Positions 1 through 13,324 of a DNA stretch of 64,000 nt are shown here, one piece after another. Source of the stretch: Pseudomonas sp. SST3 (GTDB lineage: Bacteria; Pseudomonadota; Gammaproteobacteria; Pseudomonadales; Pseudomonadaceae); the NCBI RefSeq assembly GCF_003325755.1, contig NZ_QORI02000017.1:29753-93752 (forward strand), written 5' to 3'. A model generated the notes under the pieces. It was not told where the DNA came from and made no database searches. It worked only from the letters and a program-made list of their open reading frames with translations. A program made the translations under genes and the position numbers. How positions within the stretch are numbered: the first letter of the stretch is position 1; every line of letters starts with the position of its first letter.

Positions 1-714
1 CTGACCGACAAGGTGGCGCTGCAGGATGGTCTGAAGACTTTCGCCAACTACTGCATGGGCTGTCACAGTGCGCAATACCAGCGCTACGAGCGTGTCGCGA
101 CCGATCTGGGGATTCCAGCGGATGTGATGCTCGACAGTGTGGTTTTCAGTGGTGCCAAGATTGGCGATCACATGAAGATTGGGATGAAGCCGGACGACGC
201 CAAGGCCTGGTTCGGCGCGGCTCCGCCGGATCTGACGCTGGTAGCGCGAGTGCGTGGCAACGACTGGCTGTACTCGTACATGCGCAGCTTCTATGAAGAC
301 CCGGCGCGCCCTTACGGCGTCAATAACACGGTCTTCCCCAACGTCGGTATGCCGCATGTTCTCGCGCCGCTGCAAGGCCGCCAGGTTCTGCCGGGCAAGC
401 TGCCTGAGGGCGAATCCGTAGCCTGCAAACAGGTTCAGGTCGTTGAAGATGGCCGCAAGCAGTTCGATCCGTTGACCGGTACCCCGATCACGCACGAAGA
501 CTGCAATGCCATGACAGTTGTGCCGGGCACCGGTGAGCTGACCGAGGCGGAGTATGACGAGAAGATCAAGAACCTGGTGACCTTCCTGGCTTACTCGGCG
601 AACCCAGTCAAGCTGGAAAGTCAGCGCATCGGTACCTACGTACTGCTGTTCCTGGCGTTCTTCTTCGTCTTTGCCTATCTGCTCAAGCGGGAATATTGGA
701 AAGACGTCCACTGA
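1..714 (+). CDS. petC: Cytochrome c1 of the cytochrome bc1 complex (5' end missing)
   Basis: This is the haem c subunit of ubiquinol:cytochrome c oxidoreductase, which passes electrons from the Rieske centre to periplasmic cytochrome c. The reading frame is open from base 1, so about 30 N-terminal residues, including the signal peptide, lie outside the window. The CMGCH haem-binding motif is near base 52, and the axial-ligand Met is probably in the NVGMPHVLAP stretch. One C-terminal membrane anchor (around bases 630-690) ends in KREYWKDVH. An insertion near bases 390-420 (LPGKLPEGESVA) makes the loop slightly longer than in the relatives I remember. petA and petB should lie just to the left. 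Confidence 0.97.
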   Translation: MTDKVALQDGLKTFANYCMGCHSAQYQRYERVATDLGIPADVMLDSVVFSGAKIGDHMKIGMKPDDAKAWFGAAPPDLTLVARVRGNDWLYSYMRSFYEDPARPYGVNNTVFPNVGMPHVLAPLQGRQVLPGKLPEGESVACKQVQVVEDGRKQFDPLTGTPITHEDCNAMTVVPGTGELTEAEYDEKIKNLVTFLAYSANPVKLESQRIGTYVLLFLAFFFVFAYLLKREYWKDVH

Positions 715-738
715 TCCTTCGCTGTTTTGCGGTACTCT

Positions 739-768
739 GCGCGCGCCCTTTTGGGCGCGTGCTTTTTT
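739..768 (+). terminator. Rho-independent terminator after petC
   Basis: A ten-pair GC-rich stem (739-748 with 753-762) closes a TTTT loop and is followed by six T residues. It sits 25 bases after the petC stop codon and before sspA, so it separates the two transcription units. Confidence 0.85.
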
Positions 769-803
769 ATGCCATCCCACAATTCCAATGAAGGAGGGAC
801 CCT

Positions 804-1421
804 ATGGCCGCTACCAATCGGTTGGCCTGCTATTCCGATCCCGCCGACCATTATTCGCATCGGGTACGCTATGTACTCGCTGAAAAAGGCGTCAGCGTAG
901 AGATAATAGACGTTGACCCGGCGCACTGTCCGGTCAGACTGACTGAGGTAAATCCATACGCCAGCGTGCCTACGCTGGTGGATCGTGATCTGGCGCTGTA
1001 CGAGCCGAATGTGATCACTGAATACCTGGAAGAGCGTTATCCGCACCCGCCATTGCTTCCGGTGTATCCCGTGGCCAGAGCCAATACCCGACTGCTGGTG
1101 CATAGGGTTCAGCGGGATTGGTGTGCTCTGGTAGATCGAATCGCCGATCGCCGTACTGCCGATGCGCCACGAGCGCAGGCGCGCAAGGAGCTGCGAGAAA
1201 GCCTGACAGGTGTATCGCCTGTGTTCGCTGAGAAGCCATTCTTCATGAGCGATGAGATCAGCCTGGTGGATTGCTGTCTGTTGCCGATCTTGTGGCGTTT
1301 GCCCAAACTCGGCATAGAGCTGCCGCGGGCCGCGAAACCGCTACTTGATTACATGGAAGTCAACTTTGCTCGAGAGGCCTTCCAGGTCAGTCTATCCGCC
1401 GTTGAGCGCGGCATGCGCTAA
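804..1421 (+). CDS. sspA: Stringent starvation protein A
   Basis: SspA is a glutathione-S-transferase-fold protein without GST activity. It binds RNA polymerase, takes part in the stationary-phase and acid response, and in Pseudomonas affects virulence traits. The 205-residue product has an N-terminal thioredoxin-like half ([23 protein letters not shown], quoted in parts: LACYSDPAD, then [10 protein letters not shown]) and the [20 protein letters not shown] segment that fits the GSH-binding site position, followed by a helical C-terminal half. The start is chosen because AAGGAGGG lies just upstream. sspB follows after 12 bases, so the two are almost certainly co-transcribed, as in other gammaproteobacteria. 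Confidence 0.97.
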   Translation: MAATNRLACYSDPADHYSHRVRYVLAEKGVSVEIIDVDPAHCPVRLTEVNPYASVPTLVDRDLALYEPNVITEYLEERYPHPPLLPVYPVARANTRLLVHRVQRDWCALVDRIADRRTADAPRAQARKELRESLTGVSPVFAEKPFFMSDEISLVDCCLLPILWRLPKLGIELPRAAKPLLDYMEVNFAREAFQVSLSAVERGMR

Positions 1422-1433
1422 GAGGGGCTGTAT

Positions 1434-1844
1434 ATGACTTCAAGTCGTCCTTATCTGGTTCGGGCACTGTATGAGTGGATCGTCGATAACGACTGTACCC
1501 CGCATTTGCTAGTTGATACTGATCACCCAGGTGTTCAGGTGCCCGATGGCTTTGCCAGTGATGGTCAGATCGTATTGAACGTGGCGCCAAGCGCGGTTCG
1601 CCATCTGCAGATGGACAACCAGGCGATCAGTTTCGAGGGTCGCTTCGGGGGCGTCCCCCATAGCTTGCATGTTCCATCCGCCGCGATCATGGCGATCTAC
1701 GCGCGGGAGAACGGGCAGGGGATGGTGTTCGAAATCGAGCCTACCCCGCCCGACGACACTACGCCGGCTGATGATTCGTCCGGTGCGGGTGTGTCGCCGC
1801 GTCCGGCTTCGGGCGGGCGTCCTAGTTTGAAGGTCGTCAAGTAG
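1434..1844 (+). CDS. sspB: ClpXP adaptor SspB
   Basis: SspB delivers ssrA-tagged, stalled-ribosome products to the ClpXP protease. The protein has 136 residues. The conserved substrate-binding domain begins SSRPYLVRALYEWIVDNDCT and includes LNVAPSAVRHL and the IYARENGQGMVF strand. An acidic, disordered linker and a short basic C-terminal tail (SLKVVK) follow; in this family the tail docks on the ClpX N-domain. It is the second gene of the sspAB operon and converges on dolP. Confidence 0.97.
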   Translation: MTSSRPYLVRALYEWIVDNDCTPHLLVDTDHPGVQVPDGFASDGQIVLNVAPSAVRHLQMDNQAISFEGRFGGVPHSLHVPSAAIMAIYARENGQGMVFEIEPTPPDDTTPADDSSGAGVSPRPASGGRPSLKVVK

Positions 1845-1850
1845 GCCTAG

Positions 1851-1886
1851 AAAAAGCGTGGCAGCCGCGTCAGCTTGGCTGCCACG
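1851..1886 (-). terminator. Terminator of the leftward lpoA-dolP cluster
   Basis: A perfect ten-pair inverted repeat (1857-1866 with 1877-1886) has five A residues on its left side, which read as a U tract for leftward transcription. It lies between the convergent sspB and dolP stop codons. A U tract is absent on the other side, so it is mainly directional. Confidence 0.75.
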
Positions 1887-1907
1887 TGAGGTCAGCTTGT
1901 AAGTGGC

Positions 1908-3184
<1,277 letters not shown>

Positions 3185-3556
3185 TCAGCTTTCGAACGCA
3201 TTTCGAATCCAGCTGGGCTTCTCTGCGTTGCCGGCTGCCGCGCCTATGGCCACCACGTCGAAGCGGCAAGGATGCCTTGCCCAGCGACTCTCCTTCTGCA
3301 GGAAAAGCTGGGCAGCCTTGATCAGCTTCTGTTGCTTGCGCAGGTCGACGCTTTCGAGCGCGCCGCCCCATGCCGCGTGGCGTCTGTAGCGAACCTCGAC
3401 GAATACTACTGTATCGCCATCGAGCATGACCAGATCAAGCTCGCCACTGCGGCATGTCCAGTTCCGGCATAACAAGGCCAGTCCATGCTGTTGCAGGTAG
3501 CGCTGTGCAAAATCTTCAGCGGCCCGTCCGCTGATCTGCTTGCTGGTCGCGGTCAA
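3185..3556 (-). CDS. yraN: YraN / UPF0102 family nuclease-like protein
   Basis: A small (123 residues) protein with the PD-(D/E)XK nuclease-like fold of the UPF0102 family; its function is not established. The core GELDLVMLDGDTVVFVEVRYR holds the expected acidic, Glu and basic residues (E-x-D ... E-V-R). The start is a TTG whose last bases overlap the lpoA TGA stop codon (3553-3556), indicating translational coupling. A 108-base gap separates it from diaA, so diaA may also have its own promoter. Confidence 0.9.
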   Translation of the reverse strand: MTATSKQISGRAAEDFAQRYLQQHGLALLCRNWTCRSGELDLVMLDGDTVVFVEVRYRRHAAWGGALESVDLRKQQKLIKAAQLFLQKESRWARHPCRFDVVAIGAAAGNAEKPSWIRNAFES

Positions 3557-5349
3557 TAGGGCGTATCCATTAGCGGCTGAACTTCACCGTCACGGAATTC
3601 GGCCCACGGCAGGCTTCGCTCGATCCGCTGCTCCGGCGTGATGCTCAGTGTGCCGGATAGGCCGTCGAGTCGTGTTTCCGGTAGCGCCAGCAGCTGGTTC
3701 AGGCGCGGTGCCAGCAGATAGGCGTCGGCGCCCATGGCGTACAGCCTGCCGAGGCTGCCGCGGGCTTGCGGCCACTTGCGTTCGATTTCCTGACGAAGTG
3801 GTAAATGAGCATCGAGCAGCCAGGGCGTTTCGGTGAAGCGAATGCCTTCGAGATCAAGGTACTGCGTGCGATTGTCGGTAGCGGCGTGCAAGTGAGAGGT
3901 GGCATACACAGGCAGGTCGCCGGCGTACTGGAATATCAGCGTGGGTTTGACCTGCTGCGCCTGCTGAGGCGTTGCTGCCAGGAACAGGAAATCCACGTCC
4001 TGGCGGCGTGATGGCTGGGACTCGGCGCTATTGCTGGTGGTGCTGTCGCGCTGCGCTTGGCTTCCGCTGCTGCCTACCTGCAGCAGCCTGGCGATTTGAT
4101 TGGCCAGCTCGATCGGTTCGGCCAGGGGCTCGGCGGCTATGACTGTTCCGCCTTGGGCCTGCCACTCCTGGCGGAAGGCTTCGAACACGCGGTTGCCCCA
4201 GTCTCCACGAGGCGTCAGCGCTATCGCACGGCGATGCCCGTCGGCCCAGGCGCGACGTGCCACTTCGCGTGCTTCGTCTTCTGCGGCCAGACCGAACTGG
4301 AACAGCTGCGCTGGTGCCTTCTGATTTGCATCGCTGTAGTTCAAGGCGAGGGTAGCGATTGGAAGCTGCTCGCGGGCAGCCAGCTGGCGGACCATGTCCT
4401 TTTCCAGCGGGCCGATTACCAGTTCGACGCCGGAGGCGGTTGCTTGTTGGTAGAAATCGTCCAGCGAGGCCAGGCGGGTACTGTCGAATAGCTCGATCTT
4501 CAAGTCTTGCCGAGCTTCCAAATGAGCAGCGAGAAAGCCGTCACGCAGCGCGCGCGCTACGCTGGCCAGTGGGCCGTTCATTGGCAGCAGCAAGGCCACA
4601 TGTGACAAGGGCTTGTCCGCCAGCTCGCGAAGCTGGATCAGCGGCTCCGGCAGGCGCCGCGCGGCAGGGTGATTGGGGTTCTGCTGTATCCAGGCGTCTA
4701 TTGCCCGCTGTTGCTGGCCGATGGTGCCTGCTTGCTTGACGGTGGCTGCAAGTGATAGCCAGCCGGCCAGATCCGCATCGGGAGGGGGCTGCAGCTGATC
4801 GGAAGGAAGCGCCGAAACCAGCGACCAGATTGTTTCGTGGTTTTGCTCGGCCGCGTCACCGCTCAACAAGGGGGCGATGAACGTGCGTTCGCGTGCCGCG
4901 TCGAGCGGCTGCTTGTTTGCTTCGAGCGCTTGTGCGCGTGTCAGCTGAGCGCGCAATTGCTGCTCTACGGGCAATTCCGCGAGGCGTTCGAAAGCTGGGT
5001 GCTGCAGGGCTTGAAGGGCGCGTTGCGGTTCGCCTTCGGCCAAAGCCAGTTCCGCTTCGAGGGTTTTCGCAAACATCTGTTGCGCCGGCATCAGCTGCTC
5101 AATAGCCACCTGTTCAAGTATCTGCCGAGCCTGCGCCTGGTCGCCCTGTCGCATGCTCTGGCCGGCCGCTGACAATCGCAGCAGGGCGGCCTTTCCGGGT
5201 TCGCTGGCGTCGGCCTCCTTCAGCAGCTGTTGCGTTGACGCCTGCGGGGTGCGTGGCAGCTCGCCCAATGTCGAGGAGGGCGAGCTGGCGCAGGCCGAAA
5301 GTACGGCAGCAATGCATAAGAAAAGAAGCGGGCGAAAGCGAGCCATCAT
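3553..5349 (-). CDS. lpoA: Penicillin-binding-protein activator lipoprotein LpoA
   Basis: An outer-membrane lipoprotein that in E. coli reaches through the periplasm and activates PBP1A. The 598-residue product has a signal peptide with lipobox (AVLSACASS). An N-terminal TPR-like helical region follows (to about residue 260), then a C-terminal type 1 periplasmic-binding-protein fold (HVALLLPMNGPLASVARALRDGF onward, in parts: HVALLLPMNGPLA). The start is the first of two adjacent ATGs, placed 7-10 bases after AGGA. An upstream in-frame extension would run through the rsmI promoter and is rejected. It is divergent from rsmI and overlaps yraN by four bases. Confidence 0.93.
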   Translation of the reverse strand: MMARFRPLLFLCIAAVLSACASSPSSTLGELPRTPQASTQQLLKEADASEPGKAALLRLSAAGQSMRQGDQAQARQILEQVAIEQLMPAQQMFAKTLEAELALAEGEPQRALQALQHPAFERLAELPVEQQLRAQLTRAQALEANKQPLDAARERTFIAPLLSGDAAEQNHETIWSLVSALPSDQLQPPPDADLAGWLSLAATVKQAGTIGQQQRAIDAWIQQNPNHPAARRLPEPLIQLRELADKPLSHVALLLPMNGPLASVARALRDGFLAAHLEARQDLKIELFDSTRLASLDDFYQQATASGVELVIGPLEKDMVRQLAAREQLPIATLALNYSDANQKAPAQLFQFGLAAEDEAREVARRAWADGHRRAIALTPRGDWGNRVFEAFRQEWQAQGGTVIAAEPLAEPIELANQIARLLQVGSSGSQAQRDSTTSNSAESQPSRRQDVDFLFLAATPQQAQQVKPTLIFQYAGDLPVYATSHLHAATDNRTQYLDLEGIRFTETPWLLDAHLPLRQEIERKWPQARGSLGRLYAMGADAYLLAPRLNQLLALPETRLDGLSGTLSITPEQRIERSLPWAEFRDGEVQPLMDTPY

Positions 5350-5470
5350 GTGATCATTCCTGGAGGCGCTGGCGGGTGTCGGAGGATTGTACCCAAGCGC
5401 TGGCGGGGCTGCGATGTTGCGGCCTCTAAACGGGCTACAATGCGCGTTTTCCGTGATTGAGGTATGCCCT

Positions 5471-6346
5471 GTGACTGCGCCAGACGATGTGAATTCCGCG
5501 GCAGGCACGCTCTACGTCGTCGCTACGCCCATTGGCAATCTGGAGGACATCAGTGCGCGGGCGTTGCGTGTATTGGCAGAGGTAGCTCTGATTGCCGCGG
5601 AGGATACCCGTCACTCGGCTCGGTTGATGCAGCACTTCGGTATCAGCACGCCTCTGGTTGCGTGCCACGAGCACAATGAGCGAGACGAGGGCGGGCGTTT
5701 TATCAAGCGGCTTCTGGCCGGCGACAGTGTGGCGCTGATATCCGATGCCGGCACGCCATTGATATCTGACCCTGGATACCATCTGGTCAGGCAGGCGCGC
5801 GCGGCAGGCATACGGGTGGTGCCGCTTCCGGGAGCCTGCGCGCTGATTGCCGCGCTTTCTGCCGCGGGCTTGCCATCCGATCGCTTCATCTTCGAGGGTT
5901 TTCTGCCTGCCAAGCAGGTCGCGCGCCGTTCCCGTCTGGAGCAGTTGCGAGAAGAACCACGTACGTTGATCTTCTATGAGGCGCCGCATCGTATCCTCGA
6001 CTCGCTGATCGATCTGGAGCAGGTGTTTGGTCCGGATCGGCCGGCTGTGCTGGGGCGCGAGCTGACCAAGACGTTCGAAACATTGAAGGGGGCGCCACTT
6101 GCCGAACTGCGCGCCTGGGTGGAATCGGACAGCAATCAACAGCGCGGGGAATGCGTGTTGGTGATTGGAGGCTGGCAGGCGCCGCAGGGCGATGACGCGG
6201 TCGATGCGAATACGCTTCGTGTGCTGCAGCTGTTATTGGCGGAGCTGCCGGTGAAACGGGCAGCGGCTGTGGCGTCCGAAATAACCGGTGTTAAGAAGAA
6301 CCTGCTTTACCAGCTTGCCTTACAGCACAAGCAGTCGGACGAGTAG
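5471..6346 (+). CDS. rsmI: 16S rRNA (cytidine-1402 2'-O) methyltransferase
   Basis: RsmI adds the 2'-O-methyl group to C1402 in the ribosomal P site, the partner modification of RsmH (encoded downstream in this window). The 291-residue protein has the tetrapyrrole-methylase fold: [16 protein letters not shown] at the N-terminus, [25 protein letters not shown] and [12 protein letters not shown]. The start is GTG at 5471 with GAGGT seven bases upstream. Longer in-frame starts lack a ribosome-binding site and run into lpoA's upstream region. A candidate -10 box (TACAAT) lies at 5436-5441. Confidence 0.95.
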   Translation: MTAPDDVNSAAGTLYVVATPIGNLEDISARALRVLAEVALIAAEDTRHSARLMQHFGISTPLVACHEHNERDEGGRFIKRLLAGDSVALISDAGTPLISDPGYHLVRQARAAGIRVVPLPGACALIAALSAAGLPSDRFIFEGFLPAKQVARRSRLEQLREEPRTLIFYEAPHRILDSLIDLEQVFGPDRPAVLGRELTKTFETLKGAPLAELRAWVESDSNQQRGECVLVIGGWQAPQGDDAVDANTLRVLQLLLAELPVKRAAAVASEITGVKKNLLYQLALQHKQSDE

Positions 6347-6434
6347 TCTCGTCTTATTCATCGGTACTGCTGGCTGCGTCACGGAAGGCTGTCAGCTTGC
6401 AGGCCGGGGGCGGGCAAAGTACCCTAGCGGCCGG

Positions 6435-6790
6435 AGAGTCGATCGGACAGTCGCTGTCCTTTCCTGTTTACAGGATAGGAGGGAGGAAAGTCCGGGCTCC
6501 ATAGGGCGAAGTGCCAGGTAACGCCTGGGAGGCGTGAGCCTACGGAAAGTGCCACAGAAAATAACCGCCTAAGCGCTTCGGCGCCGGTAAGGGTGAAAAG
6601 GTGCGGTAAGAGCGCACCGCACGGCTGGCAACAGTCCGTGGCTAGGTAAACCCCACTTGGAGCAAGACCAAATAGGGATCCATTGGCGTGGCCCGCGCTG
6701 GATCCGGGTAGGTTGCTAGAGGCGGTCAGTGATGGCCGTCGTAGAGGAATGACTGTCCTCGACAGAACCCGGCTTACAGATCGACTCTCC
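6435..6790 (+). ncRNA. rnpB: RNase P RNA (M1 RNA), type A
   Basis: This is the catalytic RNA of RNase P, which matures tRNA 5' ends. The ends are complementary (AGAGTCGATC at 6435 with GATCGACTCT near 6779-6788), forming P1. Conserved core stretches include GAGGAAAGTCCGGGCTCC (near 6481), GGTAAACCCCA (near 6645) and AGAACCCGGCTTACAGATC (near 6763). The position between rsmI and mraZ is the usual Pseudomonas location. The length of about 356 nucleotides fits a bacterial type A RNase P RNA. The 3' end is set by the P1 pairing, and the precursor probably runs further. Confidence 0.97.
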
Positions 6791-6844
6791 GACCCTTCCG
6801 TTACGTCCTGCTTTTAAGTCCAAAATATTATTGCTCTTAACAAA

Positions 6845-6872
6845 GCACTTTAACTTTGAAGTGCAGGTTTTT
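6845..6872 (+). terminator. Possible weak terminator downstream of rnpB
   Basis: A six-pair stem (GCACTT with AAGTGC) is followed by AGG and five T residues. It is placed correctly to stop the rnpB transcript before the mraZ promoter, but the stem is short and AT-rich. Confidence 0.45.
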
Positions 6873-6977
6873 GGCTTGCCTGAATATATCTACCCAATCT
6901 CTGCGCTGCTTTACCGTCTGTCCCCTCTCTGCTCGCTAAATTCCCGTCCCATAAGGGTTTTTCCCCTCAGGCTCACC

Positions 6978-7007
6978 TTGACGGTGGGGCTGCTGCATTT
7001 CTATAGT
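6978..7007 (+). promoter_or_regulatory. Candidate sigma-70 promoter of the dcw cluster
   Basis: TTGACG (6978-6983) and TATAGT (7002-7007) are separated by 18 bases. The predicted start site at about 7013-7015 falls at the edge of the first MraZ box, so repressor binding there would block initiation. Confidence 0.65.
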
Positions 7008-7012
7008 GCGCA

Positions 7013-7042
7013 CAAGTGGTAGAAAGTGGAACAAAGTGGGTT
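7013..7042 (+). promoter_or_regulatory. MraZ operator: three direct repeats at 10-bp spacing
   Basis: Three copies of (C/A)AAGTGG appear at 7013, 7023 and 7033, each followed by three variable bases, so they recur every helical turn. Tandem short GTG/TGGG repeats upstream of mraZ are the known binding sites of the ring-shaped MraZ regulator. The same AAAGTGG-N3 spacing has been described for a mycoplasma MraZ. Autoregulation of mraZ and the whole dcw operon is inferred. Confidence 0.75.
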
Positions 7043-7081
7043 TTTATGGACACAAATAGCTAACTCAGAGGGAACGCAGCC

Positions 7082-7537
7082 GTGTTTCGCGGAGCAAACG
7101 CCATCAGTCTCGATGCCAAAGGGCGGCTAGCTATGCCCAGCCGGTATCGTGACGAGCTTGTTTCGCGCTGCGAGGGCCAACTGATCATCACCATCGACGC
7201 GGTTGATCGCTGTCTCGGTATATATCCACTGCCCGAGTGGGAGCAGATCGAAGCCAAGCTCCGTGAACTGCCATCGCTGCGTGAGGAGAGCCGCCGACTG
7301 CAGCGTTTGCTGATCGGTAATGCCGTGGATCTGGAGATGGACGGCAGTGGTCGCGTGCTGGTACCGCCACGTTTGCGTGAGTACGCCGGCTTGGATAAGC
7401 GGGCCATGCTGGTGGGTCAGCTGAACAAGTTCAGCCTGTGGAACGAGGACGACTGGAACGCGCAAGCAGATGCGGACCTGGCGGCCATTAAACAACCCGG
7501 CGCGTTGCCGGAAGAATTACGTGATCTAATCCTGTGA
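7082..7537 (+). CDS. mraZ: Transcriptional regulator MraZ
   Basis: A 151-residue protein with two tandem AbrB/SpoVT-like DNA-binding halves. The first begins [20 protein letters not shown], the second [20 protein letters not shown]; both carry the D-x-x-G-R-(L/V)-x-x-P signature. MraZ forms an octameric or larger ring that represses its own operon in E. coli. Its probable operator lies 40-70 bases upstream. The start is GTG at 7082 after AGAGGGAA. The stop codon overlaps the rsmH start by four bases (GTGA), so translation of the two is coupled. Confidence 0.96.
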   Translation: MFRGANAISLDAKGRLAMPSRYRDELVSRCEGQLIITIDAVDRCLGIYPLPEWEQIEAKLRELPSLREESRRLQRLLIGNAVDLEMDGSGRVLVPPRLREYAGLDKRAMLVGQLNKFSLWNEDDWNAQADADLAAIKQPGALPEELRDLIL

Positions 7538-8477
7538 GCCAGACCAGCAGCTACAACCATGTGACCGTGTTGCTCGACGAGGCCGTTGCGGCGCTCGCTG
7601 TGCGGCCGGATGGCCGCTATCTGGATGGGACCTTCGGGCGCGGCGGGCATAGCCGCCTGCTGCTGCGGCAGCTCGGGCCTGATGGCTGTTTGCTAGGATT
7701 CGATAAAGACCCGCTAGCAATTGCTACGGGGCAAGCACTGGCGGCCGAGGATGGCCGCTTTGTCGTTGTGCAAAGAAGTTTTGCCGAGCTCGGCGCTGAA
7801 GTGGCGCAACGCGGCTGGAACGGTACTTTGAGCGGTGTCTTGTTGGATCTCGGCGTGTCCTCGCCGCAGCTGGACGATCCTGAGCGCGGCTTCAGTTTTC
7901 TCAATGATGGTCCCCTGGATATGCGCATGGATCCCAGCCGCGGGATCAGTGTCGCGGAATGGATCGCCACGGCCAGCGAGGATGACATCGCTCGGGTACT
8001 CAAAGAGTACGGCGAGGAGCGCTTCGCCAAGCGCATGGCGCGCGCCGTGGTTCAGCGTCGGAGCGAGCGGCCTTTTGAGCGCACCGCCGATCTCGCCCAG
8101 GTGCTGACGGTTGCCAATCCTGCCTGGGAGAAAGGCAAGAACCCGGCGACTCGCGCTTTTCAGGGGCTGCGCATCTTCATCAATAATGAACTCGGCGATC
8201 TGGAAACCGGACTCGAGGCTGCCCTGGAGGCGCTGGAGGTCGGCGGTCGGCTGGTCGTGATCAGCTTTCATTCGCTCGAAGATCGCATAGTCAAACAATT
8301 CATGCGTCGCCATGCCAAGGGCGAAGCTGACACGCTGCCCCGTGACCTGCCGATCATTCCGGAGAAGTTCGTTCCGCGCATGAAGTTGCTCGGTAAGCCA
8401 CAATACGCCTCCCCGGATGAGGTCAAGGCCAACCCCCGCTCACGTAGTGCCGTGATGCGCGTTGCGGAGAAGCTGCG

Positions 8478-8481
<4 letters not shown>
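7534..8481 (+). CDS. rsmH: 16S rRNA (cytosine-1402 N4) methyltransferase
   Basis: RsmH (formerly MraW) methylates N4 of C1402 in 16S rRNA. It has 315 residues. The SAM-binding region starts [16 protein letters not shown] and is followed by [15 protein letters not shown], the inserted helical domain, and the [14 protein letters not shown] segment typical of the family. The GTG start overlaps the mraZ TGA. The partner enzyme RsmI is encoded 1.2 kb upstream, so both C1402 modifiers sit in this window. Confidence 0.97.
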
Positions 8482-10491
<2,010 letters not shown>

Positions 10492-10492
<1 letters not shown>

Positions 10493-11955
10493 TGCCGATG
10501 CCGTTGAACCAACTGCTGCCTCAGGCGGCCAGCGCGACACTGATCCGTGAGCTCACCTTGGACAGCCGCAAGGTACGTCCTGGCGATCTATTTCTGGCTG
10601 TGCCGGGCCTTCGGCAAGACGGCCGCATACACATTGCCGATGCAATTTCCCGTGGCGCCGCAGCGGTCGCTTACGAAGCCGAAGATGCGCCTGAGATGAC
10701 CGCGGAGAGTGCGGTGCTGGTACCGGTCCGCCACCTGGCGGACCAGTTGTCTGCGATCGCCGGCCGGTTCTATGGCGAGCCAAGCCGCAGCCTGCACCTG
10801 GCCGGCGTCACTGGAACAAACGGCAAGACCAGCGTGACCTATCTGATTGCTCAGGCCCTGGATCGCCTGGGGGAGCGTTGCGGGATCATCGGTACCCTTG
10901 GCACCGGCTTCCACGGCGAGCTGGTGCTCGGGCAGCACACGACGCCTGATGCCATCGGTGTGCAGGCCAACCTGGCAAACCTGCGCAAGCAGGGCGCCCG
11001 AGCCGTGGCGATGGAGGTTTCTTCCCATGGCCTCGCTCAGGGCCGGGTTGCTGCGCTGGCGTTCGATGTGGCCGTGTTCACCAATCTATCGCGCGACCAC
11101 CTCGACTATCACGGCTCCATGGAAGCCTACGGTGAGGTGAAAGCCCAGCTGTTCAAGATGCCGGGGCTTCGCTGCCGAGTGATCAATCTGGATGATCCCT
11201 TCGGGCGCGCCCTCGCCGCAGAGCATGCGGAATCGCGGCTGATCACCTACAGCCTGGACGACGCAGCCGCTTATCTCTATTGCCCGGAAGCACGGCTTGA
11301 CGATGACGGCATCCATGCGCGGCTGGTTACTCCGCAGGGTGAGCGCTCAGTGCGCAGCCCGCTACTTGGCCGCTTCAACGTCAGCAACGTGCTCGCGGCG
11401 ATCGGTGCGCTGCTAGGCATGGATTATCCGCTGGATGAAATCCTCGCGGTGCTTCCGCAAATAGAAGGCCCTGCCGGGCGCATGCAGCGTCTGGGTGGCG
11501 GCGACCACCCGTTGGTGGTGGTGGATTACGCCCATACGCCCGATGCGCTGGAAAAGGTCCTTGATGCGTTGCGCCCGCATACCCGAGGCAAACTGCTGTG
11601 CTTGTTCGGCTGCGGCGGCGACCGCGATCGCGGCAAACGCGCGCTGATGGCCCAGGTCGCCGAGCGGTTGGCCGACCGTATTGTGGTGACCGACGACAAC
11701 CCGAGAAATGAAGATCCCGTGCAGATTCTCGATGAGATTCGCGCCGGCTTCGGAGCGCCGGAGCAAGCTGTGTTCATGCCGGGTCGCGCCGCGGCCATCG
11801 CCGCCTGCATCGCCGGTAGCCATGCTGACGATGTCGTGCTGCTGGCCGGCAAGGGCCACGAGGATTATCAGGAAATCAAGGGCGAACGTTTACCGTTCTC
11901 CGATCTTGACCAGGCCTCTGTAGCCCTGGCTGCCTGGAGGGACTCTAATGCTTGA
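10492..11955 (+). CDS. murE: UDP-MurNAc-tripeptide synthetase (meso-DAP adding) MurE
   Basis: MurE adds meso-diaminopimelate to UDP-MurNAc-L-Ala-D-Glu. The 487-residue Mur ligase has the ATP-binding motif GVTGTNGKTS, the UDP-binding N-terminal domain, and the DNPR motif (DDNPRNEDP) that selects meso-DAP over lysine. The latter fits a Gram-negative cell wall. It starts at the A of the ftsI stop codon (TGATG) and overlaps murF by eight bases. Confidence 0.98.
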
Positions 11956-13324
11956 TGCCATGCGCCTGACCGATCTGGTCGAACCGCTATCCGCCAAGCT
12001 GATCAACGCCGATACGACTTTCAGTTCGGTCAGCACTGATAGCCGAGCTATCGAGCCGGGGCAGCTGTTCGTGGCGCTGACGGGCCCTCGTTTCGACGGA
12101 CATGCCTATCTAGCCGAGGTCGCCGCCAAAGGTGCCGTAGCCGCACTGGTCGAACGGCATGTGGCAGACGTTTCGCTGCCCCAGCTGGTGGTCGCGGATA
12201 GCCGCATCGCCTTGGGTCAGCTAGGAGCCCTGAATCGTGCCGCCTTTACCGGGCCGGTCGCGGCGATTACCGGCTCCAGCGGCAAGACCAGCGTGAAGGA
12301 GCTCCTCGCCAGCATCCTGCGAGCTGCCCATGGCACCGATGCGGTGTTGGCCACTCGAGGCAACCTCAACAACGATCTAGGGGCTCCGCTGACCCTCCTT
12401 GAGCTGGCGCCTCAGCACCAGGCCGCAGTGATCGAACTGGGCGCCTCGCGTCTTGGAGAGATCGCCTATACCGTCAGCCTGACGCAGCCGGATGTCAGCT
12501 TGATTACCAACGCCGGCACCGCCCATGTGGGCGAGTTTGGCGGGCCGGACAAAATTGTTGAGGCCAAGGGCGAGATACTCGACGGCCTAGGCGCTAATGG
12601 CATCGCCGTGCTCAACCGCGATGACCGAGCGTACGCGACCTGGGAGCGGCGCGCGGCTGGCAAGCGCGTGGTGAGCTTCGCAATAAAGAGCCCGCTGGCG
12701 GATTTTCATCCCGCTTCGATCGGCTACGACTTACGCGGTTGCCCCAACTTCGTCCTGGCCGGGCCGTCCGGGACGGTGCGCGTCCAGCTAAATCTGCTCG
12801 GCCGCCACAGCGTCGCCAACGCACTCGCCGCCGCTGCAGCTGCCAGTGCGCTGGGCGTTGCGCGCGAACACATCATCGCAGGCCTCGAAAGCCTCCAGCC
12901 GGTCAAGGGTCGAGGCGTCGCGCAGATACTCAGTAACGGTGTGCGCCTCATTGATGACAGCTATAACGCCAACCCGGCCTCCATCTGCGCAGCCATTGAT
13001 GTGCTGGCCGGTTTTGCCGGGCGCACCGTGCTGGCGTTGGGCGATATGGGCGAGCTGGGTGACTGGGCCGAACAGGGTCATCGCGAGGTCGGCAGTTACG
13101 CTGCAGACAAGGTGGACATCCTGTTCGCCGTTGGGCCGTTGATGAAGCACGCCGTTGACGCCTTCGGTGCCGGCGGTCGTCATTTCGCCGATCAGCAAAG
13201 CCTGATCGAGGCGCTGCGCCTGGAGCAGGGCAACGCCACCACCATTTTGATCAAGGGATCACGGAGCGCTGCGATGGACAAGGTCGTCGCTGCGCTTTCC
13301 GCATCCGGCACGGAGAAACATTGA
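11948..13324 (+). CDS. murF: UDP-MurNAc-tripeptide-D-Ala-D-Ala ligase MurF
   Basis: MurF completes the pentapeptide by adding D-Ala-D-Ala, which DdlB (encoded downstream) makes. The 458-residue Mur ligase has [10 protein letters not shown] as its P-loop, the [18 protein letters not shown] segment and [12 protein letters not shown] near the ADP-binding region. The start at 11948 overlaps the murE end by eight bases; a second in-frame ATG at 11960 is also possible and would shorten the protein by four residues. Confidence 0.97.
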   Translation: MLDAMRLTDLVEPLSAKLINADTTFSSVSTDSRAIEPGQLFVALTGPRFDGHAYLAEVAAKGAVAALVERHVADVSLPQLVVADSRIALGQLGALNRAAFTGPVAAITGSSGKTSVKELLASILRAAHGTDAVLATRGNLNNDLGAPLTLLELAPQHQAAVIELGASRLGEIAYTVSLTQPDVSLITNAGTAHVGEFGGPDKIVEAKGEILDGLGANGIAVLNRDDRAYATWERRAAGKRVVSFAIKSPLADFHPASIGYDLRGCPNFVLAGPSGTVRVQLNLLGRHSVANALAAAAAASALGVAREHIIAGLESLQPVKGRGVAQILSNGVRLIDDSYNANPASICAAIDVLAGFAGRTVLALGDMGELGDWAEQGHREVGSYAADKVDILFAVGPLMKHAVDAFGAGGRHFADQQSLIEALRLEQGNATTILIKGSRSAAMDKVVAALSASGTEKH

